A DNA stretch of 64,000 bases, taken from the NCBI RefSeq assembly GCF_019145435.1, contig NZ_JAHSTS010000001.1, forward strand, positions 2,742,001-2,806,000, given 5' to 3'. Below, piece by piece: positions 18,524 through 26,494 of this stretch. Positions within the stretch are counted from its first letter, which is position 1. Each line of letters begins with the position of its first letter. A program made the translations under genes and the position numbers. The notes under the pieces were generated by a model that saw only the letters and a list, made by a program, of their open reading frames with translations, was not told where the DNA came from and did not search any database. This stretch comes from Pseudomonas ekonensis. GTDB taxonomy: Bacteria; Pseudomonadota; Gammaproteobacteria; Pseudomonadales; Pseudomonadaceae.

Positions 18524-18634
18524 ATGCGTACCGCATTGATCGCACTGGTTTTCAGCGCATTTCTACTGCCCATGACGGCTCAGGCCGCCAAACCCGCCTC
18601 CGAGGATACGGTGAAGGCTGCCGTTCGCAAATGA
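18524..18634 (+). CDS. 36-residue secreted peptide, probably a truncated gene
   Basis: GAGGAG lies 8 nt before an ATG that opens a good signal peptide (LIALVFSAFLLP, cleavage after AQA). Only about 15 mature residues (KPASEDTVKAAVRK) follow before a TGA. The strong translation start with almost no mature domain suggests the front end of a larger periplasmic protein gene cut off by deletion. A real small secreted peptide cannot be excluded. Confidence 0.5.
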   Translation: MRTALIALVFSAFLLPMTAQAAKPASEDTVKAAVRK

Positions 18635-18738
18635 CCGCTATCGGCCCACGGTAGACGTCAGGCAACGCGATCAAAGGGCGCCGCGCGGCCTCTACCCGCA
18701 AAGCCAATGCGCTTTTGAATGAGTGCTTGGGAAAAATC

Positions 18739-18771
18739 GGATGCCTCAAATGAACGTTGAGGCATCCTTTT
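18739..18771. terminator. Shared terminator between convergent units
   Basis: GGATGCCTCAA pairs with TTGAGGCATCC across a 7-base loop, followed by TTTT on the plus strand and AAAAA before it. It lies 8 bp from the stop of the minus-strand SDR gene. Confidence 0.88.
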
Positions 18772-18778
18772 CTGCCGG

Positions 18779-19570
18779 TCATATGGCCAGGCTATCCACA
18801 ACACCGCCATCCACTCGTAGCGCTGCGCCAGTGGTCGCGGAGGAGTACGGCGAGGCGACGTAGGTAACCAGAGCGGCGACTTCATCAACGTCGGCAACGC
18901 GCTGGATGATCGAGCTGGAGCGTTCGCGCCGGACGAAGGCGTCGGCTTCCTCACGGGCGCTGCGGCCGGACTGGCGCACGGCGTCGGCCACGAGGTTCGC
19001 CACGCCTTCGGTGAAGGTCGGGCCGGGGAGAATGGCGTTGACCGTCACGCCGGTGCCCGCCAGGCGCTTGGCCAGGCCGTGGGAGACGGCGAGGTTGGCG
19101 GCCTTGGTGACGCCGTAGTTGATCATCTGTGCGGGGATGGCGATGCCCGACTCCGAAGACAGGAAGATCACCCGGCCCCAGCCGCGCTCGACCATGCCGG
19201 GGGTGTAGTGACGAGCCAGGCGCACACCGGAGAGCACGTTGATCTCGTAGAAGTCCAGCCATTCCCGGTCGCGCGTCTCGTAGAAATCGACATCGTTATA
19301 GATGCCCAGGTTGTTGACCAGGATGTCGGCCTGGGGTTCGGCGGCGAACAGCGCTTCTGCACCGGCGGCGTTGCCCAGATCGGCGACCACGCCGCGGGCC
19401 TTGCCGTTGGCGGCGCGGATACCGGCCACGGACTCGTTCACGGAGGCGGCGTTGCGCCCGACTATGACGACATCGGCACCCGATGCGGCCAACTGGCGGG
19501 CGATGCCCAGGCCTATGCCGCCGGTGGAGCCGCTGATAATGGCGGTCTTGCCGCCGAGATCGATCTGCAT
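18779..19570 (-). CDS. SDR-family oxidoreductase (paralogue of 15556-16353)
   Basis: The 263-residue protein starts at ATG 19570 (GAGG upstream). It has SGSTGGIG as cofactor motif, NNLGIY, and Ser/Tyr/Lys catalytic residues in SSESG...NYGVTKA. It is divergent from a complete LysR gene (19695). This looks like the intact form of the regulator-reductase pair whose other copy survives only as an SDR and a LysR fragment near 15.5 kb. Confidence 0.88.
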   Translation of the reverse strand: MQIDLGGKTAIISGSTGGIGLGIARQLAASGADVVIVGRNAASVNESVAGIRAANGKARGVVADLGNAAGAEALFAAEPQADILVNNLGIYNDVDFYETRDREWLDFYEINVLSGVRLARHYTPGMVERGWGRVIFLSSESGIAIPAQMINYGVTKAANLAVSHGLAKRLAGTGVTVNAILPGPTFTEGVANLVADAVRQSGRSAREEADAFVRRERSSSIIQRVADVDEVAALVTYVASPYSSATTGAALRVDGGVVDSLAI

Positions 19571-19694
19571 GTCTTCAATCCTCATCCAGGGGGCGCGGAA
19601 TGCGCCGGTGATCGTCTGGATATGGCGCCATGCTAGGAGTGCCTTGTAAGATCGTACATCACTTAATTCGACATACTTGAGTCCTTGAGGGTCT

Positions 19695-20591
19695 ATGCTC
19701 GATCTCAGACAGATCCGTTATTTCGTTGCCGTGGCCGAAGTCGAGCACGTCGGCAAGGCAGCGGAGACGCTGCACATTTCCCAGTCGCCGCTGAGCCGGC
19801 AGATTGCCCAGTTGGAGGAGCGTCTCGGCCTGCAGCTGTTCGAACGCAGCCAGCAGCGCCTACGCCTCACCTCCGACGGGCGCACCTTCCTGCACGAGGC
19901 CAAGGCGCTGCTCAAGCATGCCGAGCGCCTGGAGTCCCTCGGCCGTCGCCTGGGCCGGGGCGAGACCGGCGGGCTGTGCATCGGCTACGTCAGCCATGCC
20001 ATCCATGCCGGCGTGCTCCCCGAGGCGCTGCGCCATGTGCGCGAGGAGCGTCCGGGCATCCACATCGCGCTCTATAACCTCTCGGCCCGGGAGCAGTTCG
20101 AGGGCCTGCGTCAGCGCAGCCTGGATATCGCCCTGGTCTGCGAGCCGCCGGCAGAGGACGACCCGGACCTGCTTGCCGCGCCGGTGTTCGACGACCCGCT
20201 GCACCTGGCCTTGCCGCTGGATCATCCGCTGGCGGACAAGCCGGTGATCGAGCCGGCCGACCTGCACGAGCAGGACTGGATCATGGTGGAGGGCCAGTTG
20301 CAGCCCAACCGCCGCGAGCGCTTCCTCGCCAGTTGCGTGGCCGCCGGGTTCACCCCGCAGATCTGTCTGGAGGCTGCCGAGCCGCTCAGCGCCATCGGCC
20401 TGGTGTCGGCGGGCCTGGGGTTGGCGCTGATCCAGCAGAGCATCGGTGGCGATAGCAATCCCAACGTGGTGCTGCGCGAGCTGCCCTGGCTGGGACAGAG
20501 CACCGGCCTGTGGGCAGCCTGGCATCGTGTCGACCTGCGGCCGATCGTGGGTGACTTCCGTGAAATGGTGCTGGCGGGCGCCCAGGTCTGA
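19695..20591 (+). CDS. LysR-family transcriptional regulator
   Basis: This 298-residue protein has the CbbR/CatR-like opening MLDLRQIRYFVAVAEVEHVG and HTH GKAAETLHISQSPLSRQIAQ. An effector domain with GLCIGYVSHAIHAGVLPEAL follows. It is divergent from the SDR at 18779-19570 across 124 bp, with the aldo-keto reductase 20724 downstream on the same strand. Either or both may be its targets. Confidence 0.92.
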   Translation: MLDLRQIRYFVAVAEVEHVGKAAETLHISQSPLSRQIAQLEERLGLQLFERSQQRLRLTSDGRTFLHEAKALLKHAERLESLGRRLGRGETGGLCIGYVSHAIHAGVLPEALRHVREERPGIHIALYNLSAREQFEGLRQRSLDIALVCEPPAEDDPDLLAAPVFDDPLHLALPLDHPLADKPVIEPADLHEQDWIMVEGQLQPNRRERFLASCVAAGFTPQICLEAAEPLSAIGLVSAGLGLALIQQSIGGDSNPNVVLRELPWLGQSTGLWAAWHRVDLRPIVGDFREMVLAGAQV

Positions 20592-20723
20592 GAGCCCGGC
20601 GACCTTATGATCAAATGGGTCTCAAGTCTGTCGAACTATGACTTAGACAGTCTCATCTGAGCGGACATAGGATTGCCGTCACTGGAGTTCGCAAGCGACT
20701 CCCCAACCCGGAGATCCCCCCCT

Positions 20724-21734
20724 ATGAGTCTCAAGTCCCTGATCCCCTCCCGCCTTGGTTTCGGTACCGCGCCGCTGGGCAACATGTTCCGCAACGTGCC
20801 CGCGGAGGAAGTGCAGGCCACCGTCGATGCTGCCTGGAACAACGGCGTGCGCTACTTCGACACCGCTCCGTTCTACGGCGCCGGCCTGTCCGAATCGCGT
20901 CTGGGCGCCGCCCTGGCCAACCGCCCGCGTGACGAATACGTCCTCAGCAGCAAGGTCGGCCGCATCATCCTCGACGAAATGGAAGACCCGGCCTCCCGCG
21001 AGCTGGGCGAAAAGAGCGGCCTGTTCGAACACGGCAACCGCAACCGCATCGTCAACGACTACAGCGCCGACGCCACCCTGCGCTCCATCGAGGACAGCCT
21101 GAAGCGCCTGGGCACTGACCGCCTGGACATTGTCTGGATCCACGACATCGCCCAGGACTTCTACGGCGATGAGTGGCTGACACAGTTCGAGATCGCCCGC
21201 ACCGGCGCCTTCCGTGTGCTCACCCGTCTACGTGAGGAAGACGTGATCAAGGCCTGGGGCCTGGGCGTGAACCGCGTCGAGCCCATCGAGCTGACCCTGG
21301 ACCTGGACGAGCCGCGCCCCGACGGCTTCCTGCTCGCCGGCCGCTATTCGCTGCTGGACCATGAGCGCGCGCTGCAACGCGTTATGCCGCAGGCGGTGGA
21401 GCAAGGCGTCGGTATTGTCGTCGGTGGCCCCTACAGCTCCGGCGTGACCGCCGGCGGCGAACACTTCGAGTACCAGAAGGCCAGCCCGGCCGTGCTGGCA
21501 AGACTGGAACGCATCCGTGCCGTGGCACGCGACCATGGAGTGGACGTGAAAGCGGCTGCGCTGCAGTTCGCCCTGGCCCATCCGGCCGTGGTCGCGGCAA
21601 TCCCTGGCTCGACTCGTCCGTTGCACGCCAACCAGGATCACGCTGCACTCAGCGCCGTCATCCCGGCCGCGTTCTGGAACGACCTGCGCGCCCAGGGCCT
21701 GATCAGTGCCGTGGCACCCGTCCCGGCCGTTTGA
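20724..21734 (+). CDS. Aldo-keto reductase (D-threo-aldose 1-dehydrogenase-like)
   Basis: The 336-residue protein begins at the ATG after GGAGATCCCCCCCT. It contains RLGFGTAPLGNMF, the catalytic Asp/Tyr in FDTAPFYG, Lys in LSSKVGR and His in WIHDI. IPGSTRP near the C-terminus is a cofactor-phosphate loop. The family oxidises L-fucose-type sugars or pyridoxal; which applies here is open. It is followed by a small SRPBCC gene 82 bp later. Confidence 0.87.
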   Translation: MSLKSLIPSRLGFGTAPLGNMFRNVPAEEVQATVDAAWNNGVRYFDTAPFYGAGLSESRLGAALANRPRDEYVLSSKVGRIILDEMEDPASRELGEKSGLFEHGNRNRIVNDYSADATLRSIEDSLKRLGTDRLDIVWIHDIAQDFYGDEWLTQFEIARTGAFRVLTRLREEDVIKAWGLGVNRVEPIELTLDLDEPRPDGFLLAGRYSLLDHERALQRVMPQAVEQGVGIVVGGPYSSGVTAGGEHFEYQKASPAVLARLERIRAVARDHGVDVKAAALQFALAHPAVVAAIPGSTRPLHANQDHAALSAVIPAAFWNDLRAQGLISAVAPVPAV

Positions 21735-21816
21735 GTCTTCTGCCGCCGGGCCTCTCGGCCCGGCGCAACACCGTCAATCATCGAATCATGGGGGCAAGCG
21801 CCCCGGGAGTCATACC

Positions 21817-22233
21817 ATGGCCAAGGCCAACGCTTTCATCGACCTCAATGCCGACATCGACAAGGTCTGGCAACTCATCGGCGGCTTCGATTCGCTGCCC
21901 GACTGGCTGCCGTTCATCCCGCAGAGCACGCTCAGCGAAGGTGGCCGCGTGCGCACCCTGAAGAGCGTCGCCGGCGAAACCATCATCGAGCGCCTGCTGG
22001 ACTTCAACGAAGCCGGGCGCAGCTACAGCTACACCATCCTCCAGGGCCCGGCTCCAGTGCGCGACTATCAGTCGACCCTGCGTGTGCTGCCCGGCAGCGA
22101 GGGTCAAGGCGTGCGCGTGGAATGGTTCGGTTCATTTTCGCCCGAGGGCATCAGCGATGCCGAAGCGACTGCGATGTTCACCGGCATCTACGTCGATGGA
22201 CTCGCGGCGCTGAAACAACGCATGGAGGGCTGA
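21817..22233 (+). CDS. SRPBCC (polyketide cyclase/START-like) family protein
   Basis: The 138-residue protein is of the single-domain Bet v 1-like type. It starts MAKANAFIDLNADIDKVWQL and has DWLPFIPQS and a terminal long helix (MFTGIYVDGLAALKQRMEG). The GGGAG ribosome site supports the start. Such proteins bind small hydrophobic ligands. Its position after an aldo-keto reductase suggests a shared substrate pathway but does not define it. Confidence 0.82.
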   Translation: MAKANAFIDLNADIDKVWQLIGGFDSLPDWLPFIPQSTLSEGGRVRTLKSVAGETIIERLLDFNEAGRSYSYTILQGPAPVRDYQSTLRVLPGSEGQGVRVEWFGSFSPEGISDAEATAMFTGIYVDGLAALKQRMEG

Positions 22234-22328
22234 TTTGCCCATCTCGCCCCTTTCCCGAAGCGATACGGTCGTTGCGAGAAAGGGGCACTTCGTTGGCTTA
22301 TCGCCCCAGGACGGTAACGAACCCACAA

Positions 22329-22401
22329 GTTCGAACCCCCTCGCCTTCACCTTCCGCATTACGACAAAGCCCCGATCACTCGGGGCTTTGTCGTGTCTGG
22401 C
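22329..22401 (+). repeat. Diverged copy of the tRNA-Ser 3' end plus its terminator
   Basis: The segment aligns without gaps to 8513-8585, from the T-loop through the terminator, with 58 of 72 bases identical over the first 72. The terminator copy keeps a perfect stem with a compensatory T-A to C-G change (CCCTGA/TCAGGG becomes CCCCGA/TCGGGG). The acceptor stem no longer matches a working tRNA and no 5' half is recognisable. It marks the right boundary of the accessory block. Confidence 0.7.
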
Positions 22402-22466
22402 ACTCTGAAAACCTCTCACCTTGCCAGATCTGCAAACCTACAGCCCGGCACCTTCCTCAGGCCCCG

Positions 22467-22761
22467 TCACAAACACCCTCGGATCGCCTCGGCCCTGCGG
22501 TCGCGCCGCGTTTCGAAGACGTTCGCCACGAAGTAAACCTTCACCTCGGAGCCCGTGGCCGTCGGGATGAAATCAGCGAACTCTGGTTGTCCGACACTGA
22601 CAATCGTTTTACCGCCACCCTGAAGCGGCTGGATAGTGACTTCATGAATCACCCCCGCCCACTTCTGGCTCTGCCAGGCGAAAAGCGAGCATTCGGCGAC
22701 GGTCGCTGCGTCCTTGTTGCTCGTGAAACTGCGCGCCCACTACTCCTAACAGAATTCGCAT
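22467..22761 (-). pseudogene. Frameshifted small lipoprotein-like gene
   Basis: AGGGAG precedes an ATG at 22761 that opens a signal-like start (MRILLGVVGA). That frame soon diverges from the coding-like frame, which reads RSFTSNKDAATVAECSLFAW and continues to KVYFVANVFETRR and a stop at 22467. In this second frame a TAG lies just upstream of RSFTS, so start and body are no longer joined. The pattern fits deletion of a signal/lipobox segment. No confident family. Confidence 0.5.
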
Positions 22762-22806
22762 GTTTCACTCCCTATGAAAAAGCGAACTGTAGCGCTTTCC
22801 TCAGGC

Positions 22807-23208
22807 CTACGTCGAAGCCTGCGGCAACTTCGCAATCACCTTGATCTCAAAATCAAACCCATACAGCCACGTCACCCCCACCGCCGTCAGCGTCGGATGG
22901 GGTGCCTGGCCCCAGTACTCGGGCACGACCTCCCAGATGGCTTCGAACTTTTGTTCGGGGTCGACGATGAAGACGGTCACGTCGATCACATCGTCGAAGG
23001 TGCAACCTGCCGCTGCCAGAGTCGCATTCAGGTTGGCGAACGCGCGGTGGACCTGGGCTTGCAGGTCAGGCTCGGGCGTGCCGTCCTCGCGGCTGCCCAC
23101 CTGTCCTGAGACGAACAGCAAACCATTGCTGCGGATCGCCGGCGAGTAGCGGTTGCGCTCGTACAGCGCCTGGCGGCCGGCGGGGAAAACTACATTGCGT
23201 GTTGCCAT
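22807..23208 (-). CDS. RidA/YjgF-family protein
   Basis: The 133-residue protein has the family core: SGQVGSREDGTPEPDLQAQV, AFANLNATLAAAGCTFDDVI and HPTLTAVGV. Archetypal RidA deaminates reactive enamine intermediates using a conserved Arg in the C-terminal motif. Here the corresponding region reads APHPTLTAVGV, so it likely belongs to a divergent subgroup. It is divergent from a LysR gene across 135 bp. Confidence 0.88.
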   Translation of the reverse strand: MATRNVVFPAGRQALYERNRYSPAIRSNGLLFVSGQVGSREDGTPEPDLQAQVHRAFANLNATLAAAGCTFDDVIDVTVFIVDPEQKFEAIWEVVPEYWGQAPHPTLTAVGVTWLYGFDFEIKVIAKLPQAST

Positions 23209-23343
23209 CGACTTTCTCCATCAAGGGGCCCATGCGACCCCGTTTTCAACGATGGGACAACGTTACGGTGGCGCCTTTGGCGGATAAACGGGCAATCTTG
23301 ACCATCACTGTTTTCAGATTCCAAACAATCCACCGGAGCACCC

Positions 23344-24267
23344 ATGGACCGATTTGATGCGATGCAAGCGTTCGTGCGCGTGGTGGACACCGGCAGCTTC
23401 ACCAAGGCCGCCGAGACGCTGCACATGAGCAGGACCAGCGTGACGCAACTGGTTCAGCAGTTGGAGGCGCGGCTGCGCGTCCGGCTGATCAACCGCACCA
23501 CGCGCAAGCTCAACGTGACCGCCGACGGCGCCGCCTACTACGAGCGTGCGGTGCGGTTGCTGGCCGACCTGGACGACGCCGAAACCAGCCTGTCCACCGC
23601 CTCCGCATCGCCCAGGGGCCGGCTGCGGATCGACGTCCCCAGTCCGCTGGCCCGGATGATCCTGGTGCCTGCGCTCCCGCAGTTCCACGCGCAGTACCCC
23701 GATATCCAGATCGACTTGGGCGTCAGCGACCGCATCGTCGACCTGATCGATGAAAACGTGGACTGTGTGATACGCGGCGGCGAACTCACCGATCAATCGC
23801 TGATTGCCCGGCGTATCGGCGACCTGCAGTTGGGAGTGTTCGCGGCACCGGGCTATCTGGAGCGCGCGGGCGTTCCGGGGCATCCGCATGAGCTGGAAGA
23901 CGCCCGTCACCGCATCGTGGGGTTCATCTGGGCCCGCAAGGGCAAGGTCGTGCCCTACGCGATGCGCCGCGGCGACGAGTCCGTCGAGGTGCACGGCCAC
24001 TACGCGCTGGCGGTCGACGACGGCAACGCCTACCTGGCGGCCGGGCTGGCCGGCATGGGCGTGCTGTGGTTGCCGCACTACATGTCCCAGGCGCATCACG
24101 CACGGGGCGAACTGGTCCAGCTGTTCGCCGACTGGACACTCGACCCCATGCCGCTGTACCTGGCGTTCCCGCCGAACCGGCACGTGAGCACCAAGCTGCG
24201 CGTGTTCATCGACTGGGCCGTCGGGCTGATGGCCAGGCACGCGCCTGTCGCCGCTCCGTCCGTGTAA
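23344..24267 (+). CDS. LysR-family transcriptional regulator
   Basis: The 307-residue protein has winged HTH FTKAAETLHMSRTSVTQLVQ and an effector domain with GRLRIDVPSPLARM, the CrgA-like group. It is divergent from the RidA gene, its probable target. A second LysR gene begins 26 bp downstream on the same strand, an unusual tandem of two regulators that belong to different LysR subgroups. Confidence 0.92.
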   Translation: MDRFDAMQAFVRVVDTGSFTKAAETLHMSRTSVTQLVQQLEARLRVRLINRTTRKLNVTADGAAYYERAVRLLADLDDAETSLSTASASPRGRLRIDVPSPLARMILVPALPQFHAQYPDIQIDLGVSDRIVDLIDENVDCVIRGGELTDQSLIARRIGDLQLGVFAAPGYLERAGVPGHPHELEDARHRIVGFIWARKGKVVPYAMRRGDESVEVHGHYALAVDDGNAYLAAGLAGMGVLWLPHYMSQAHHARGELVQLFADWTLDPMPLYLAFPPNRHVSTKLRVFIDWAVGLMARHAPVAAPSV

Positions 24268-24293
24268 CGCCATAACGAAGAGGTTGACGCCGC

Positions 24294-25217
24294 ATGAAGC
24301 CCTTGGACCTGACCCGTTTCGATCTCAACCTGCTGGTCGTGCTGGAGGCGCTGTGGGCCGAAAGGCATGTGGGCCGCGCGGCCGAACGGTTGAGCCTGTC
24401 CCAGTCCGCCACCAGCCATGCCTTGTCGAGGTTGCGCGGCGCGTTCGACGATCAGCTGTTCATCCGTAACCCCCGTGGCATGGCGCCGACACCGCTGACC
24501 ATCGAGTTGATGCCGAGGGTGCTGGCGGTGCTTGAATCGATCAGGCTCGTGGCCAGCCCGCGGGGGCCGTTCGATCCCGGCCGTTTGCAGGCGACCCTGT
24601 CCGTGGCGGCGACCGATCATGCGGTCGTGACCGTCATCGCCCCGGCGCTGGAGAGGATTCAGGCCGCTGCACCGCACCTGGTGCTGAAGCTTCGGCCAGC
24701 GGATGCCGAATCGGCCCTGCGCCTGCTGGACGCCGGCGAGGTCGACATCGTGCTGGGCTCGGGCTCCTTTGCCCAGCGGCCGCAGCGCTTCGATTGCCGG
24801 CGGGTCCGTCAGGAGCGTTTCGTCGGCATCGCGCGCAAGGGCCATCAGGCGTTGGCCAAACGCGGCAAGACGCTGCGGATGGAACTGGATGACTTTGTCC
24901 GCCTGCCGCACATCCTGGTCTCGCCACGGGGCGATGCGCGGGGCGCGGTCGACGAGGCGTTGGAGCTTTTGGGCCACAGCCGCCAGGTGAGCGTCACCTG
25001 CCCGAACTTTTTGGCGGTGCCGTTTTTGGTCGGCGCTTCGCAGTCGATTGCCGTGGTGGCCGAGCAGGTTGCCTTGCAGATGCAGGAGGCCGCGCAACTG
25101 AGCCTGTTTGAGTTGCCTGTGACGTTGCCCGCCTGGGAGGTGTTCGTGATTCAGGCGCAAGGGCGCGCCAACGAGCCGGCCATCGAGTGGCTGACCGGGC
25201 TGTTGACCGCCGGTTGA
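24294..25217 (+). CDS. LysR-family transcriptional regulator (NodD/LeuO-like subgroup)
   Basis: This protein has 307 residues and starts DLTRFDLNLLVVLEALWAER. Its HTH is GRAAERLSLSQSATSHALSR, and FDDQLFIRNPRGMAPTPLT is the hallmark of the NodD/NahR/LeuO group. Its co-oriented neighbour is an alpha/beta hydrolase gene 114 bp downstream. The preceding LysR gene is of a different subgroup. Confidence 0.92.
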   Translation: MKPLDLTRFDLNLLVVLEALWAERHVGRAAERLSLSQSATSHALSRLRGAFDDQLFIRNPRGMAPTPLTIELMPRVLAVLESIRLVASPRGPFDPGRLQATLSVAATDHAVVTVIAPALERIQAAAPHLVLKLRPADAESALRLLDAGEVDIVLGSGSFAQRPQRFDCRRVRQERFVGIARKGHQALAKRGKTLRMELDDFVRLPHILVSPRGDARGAVDEALELLGHSRQVSVTCPNFLAVPFLVGASQSIAVVAEQVALQMQEAAQLSLFELPVTLPAWEVFVIQAQGRANEPAIEWLTGLLTAG

Positions 25218-25331
25218 GCCTCGTGGCGCGATGCATCCCGTGCATCGAGTTGCTGCGCCGATGCCATTGGATCGCAGGCCCAGGTTCTCCTAGAGTCCGG
25301 TTGTCGTTCATTCAACCGCCTGGAGTGCCCC

Positions 25332-26057
25332 ATGAACACCGCGCCCACCCTGGTCATGATCCCTTGCTTCGCCGGAGCTCCGTGGCAGCTGAACCAATTG
25401 ACCGGCCTGCAGGATCGCCCCATGCGCACCCTTCGCTTGCCGGACGACGTGCGCGAACTGGAGACACTGGCCGACTTCATCGTCGACCAGGTGAAGGACC
25501 TCAAGAGCTACGTGTTGGTGGGCGATTCCTACGGCGCGGTCTCCTCCATCGCGGTGGCGACGCGCCGCCCGAAAGGCCTCAAGGGCCTGGTGCTGTCGGG
25601 CGGCTTCGCCAAGAGCCCGATCACCTCGCCCCTGCTCAAGGCGCTGGCGGCGTTGGCGCCGTTCTTCCCCGGCCCCTTTTACCGGCAGACGACCCTGCGG
25701 ATTCATGCCGCCCAACTGGCGTCGTCGTTCGACAAAGAGGGGGAGATCCCCTGGTCGGCCCGCAAGAGCCGCGCCTTCTTCCTCAAGGAGACGCCGCACA
25801 AGGCCTACGTCAACCGCATACGTTCAATCGAGACAGTGAACTACACGGACCTGCTGAAGAACATCGACGTGCCCACGCTGATCCTGACGCCCGAGGAAGA
25901 CAAGCTGATCGGCGAGGAAGCCGCCGGGGTGCTGCTCAAGGGCATCCAAGGCTCGCAGGAAGTCATCCTGCCGCGCAGCGGCCACATGTTCAGGTTCTCG
26001 CACCCCGGCGCCTACTCGCGCGAGATCAGCAGGTTTCTGGAACAGGCCTCGCTTTGA
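25332..26057 (+). CDS. Alpha/beta-fold hydrolase
   Basis: The 241-residue single-domain hydrolase has a nucleophile elbow GDSYG (Ser about residue 62), an acidic residue in LTPEEDKL, and the catalytic His in RSGHMFRF. The start codon follows TGGAG. Substrate unknown. A MITE is inserted 28 bp after the stop codon. Confidence 0.85.
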   Translation: MNTAPTLVMIPCFAGAPWQLNQLTGLQDRPMRTLRLPDDVRELETLADFIVDQVKDLKSYVLVGDSYGAVSSIAVATRRPKGLKGLVLSGGFAKSPITSPLLKALAALAPFFPGPFYRQTTLRIHAAQLASSFDKEGEIPWSARKSRAFFLKETPHKAYVNRIRSIETVNYTDLLKNIDVPTLILTPEEDKLIGEEAAGVLLKGIQGSQEVILPRSGHMFRFSHPGAYSREISRFLEQASL

Positions 26058-26085
26058 GCCGGCCCGAACCCGCCCTGCTCCCTAG

Positions 26086-26224
26086 GCTCTGTGTGAAAAG
26101 CCTTGATACTCGGTGATGCTGCGTTGAAAACAGCCTCGGAATGCTCATTTACAACCCGTAAACTCCGCTTCCTCGGCTGTTTTCGCCTTGCCTGACCTTC
26201 GTCTCAAGACTTTTCACACAGACC
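26086..26224. mobile_element. MITE copy 1 (139 bp, imperfect palindrome)
   Basis: The ends are inverted repeats (CTGTGTGAAAAGCCTTGA against CTGTGTGAAAAGTCTTGA), and much of the inside also pairs (GAAAACAGCC...GGAATGCTCATTTACAAC with its complement). It has no coding capacity. It is flanked by CTAG (26082-26085) and CTAA (26225-26228), like an IS5-type YTAR target duplication with one change. A second copy lies inverted at 58904-59041. Confidence 0.85.
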
Positions 26225-26440
26225 CTAATTGGCTTCGTCCTTGTGATCAAAGAACGCTCGAAGCAAAGCCTGTCTCTTTTCATCATCGGAACCGTGGCCG
26301 CGCGGCCCCGTCAGGGAGCGCTCCATGCGGGCGACGATCTCGGCGTTCAAACTTCGCTGGTTCTGCTTCGCGATGCGTTTCAGCGTCTGGCGCAGGCCTT
26401 CCGGCAATCGAAGCACAAACCTGTCGACTGTTTCAGCCAC
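26225..26440 (-). CDS. Arc-type ribbon-helix-helix DNA-binding protein
   Basis: The 71-residue protein has the RHH pattern: a short beta strand (DRFVLRLPEGLRQTLKRIA) followed by two helices with RSLNAEIVARMERSL, as in Arc/Mnt-like repressors. The GTG start has GGAGG 6 nt upstream. Its TAG stop codon lies inside the 4-bp target duplication of the MITE, so insertion took place exactly at the end of the gene. No toxin partner is adjacent. Confidence 0.85.
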   Translation of the reverse strand: MAETVDRFVLRLPEGLRQTLKRIAKQNQRSLNAEIVARMERSLTGPRGHGSDDEKRQALLRAFFDHKDEAN

Positions 26441-26494
26441 CCTCCACCTCCGAAAAACCTGAATGCCGATGATCGATGCGTGTCATTGGCCACC

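Noticed and set aside
8600..22300. Integrase or transposase gene for the putative island
   Set aside because: None was found on either strand; the island idea rests on the tRNA-tail repeat and gene content only.
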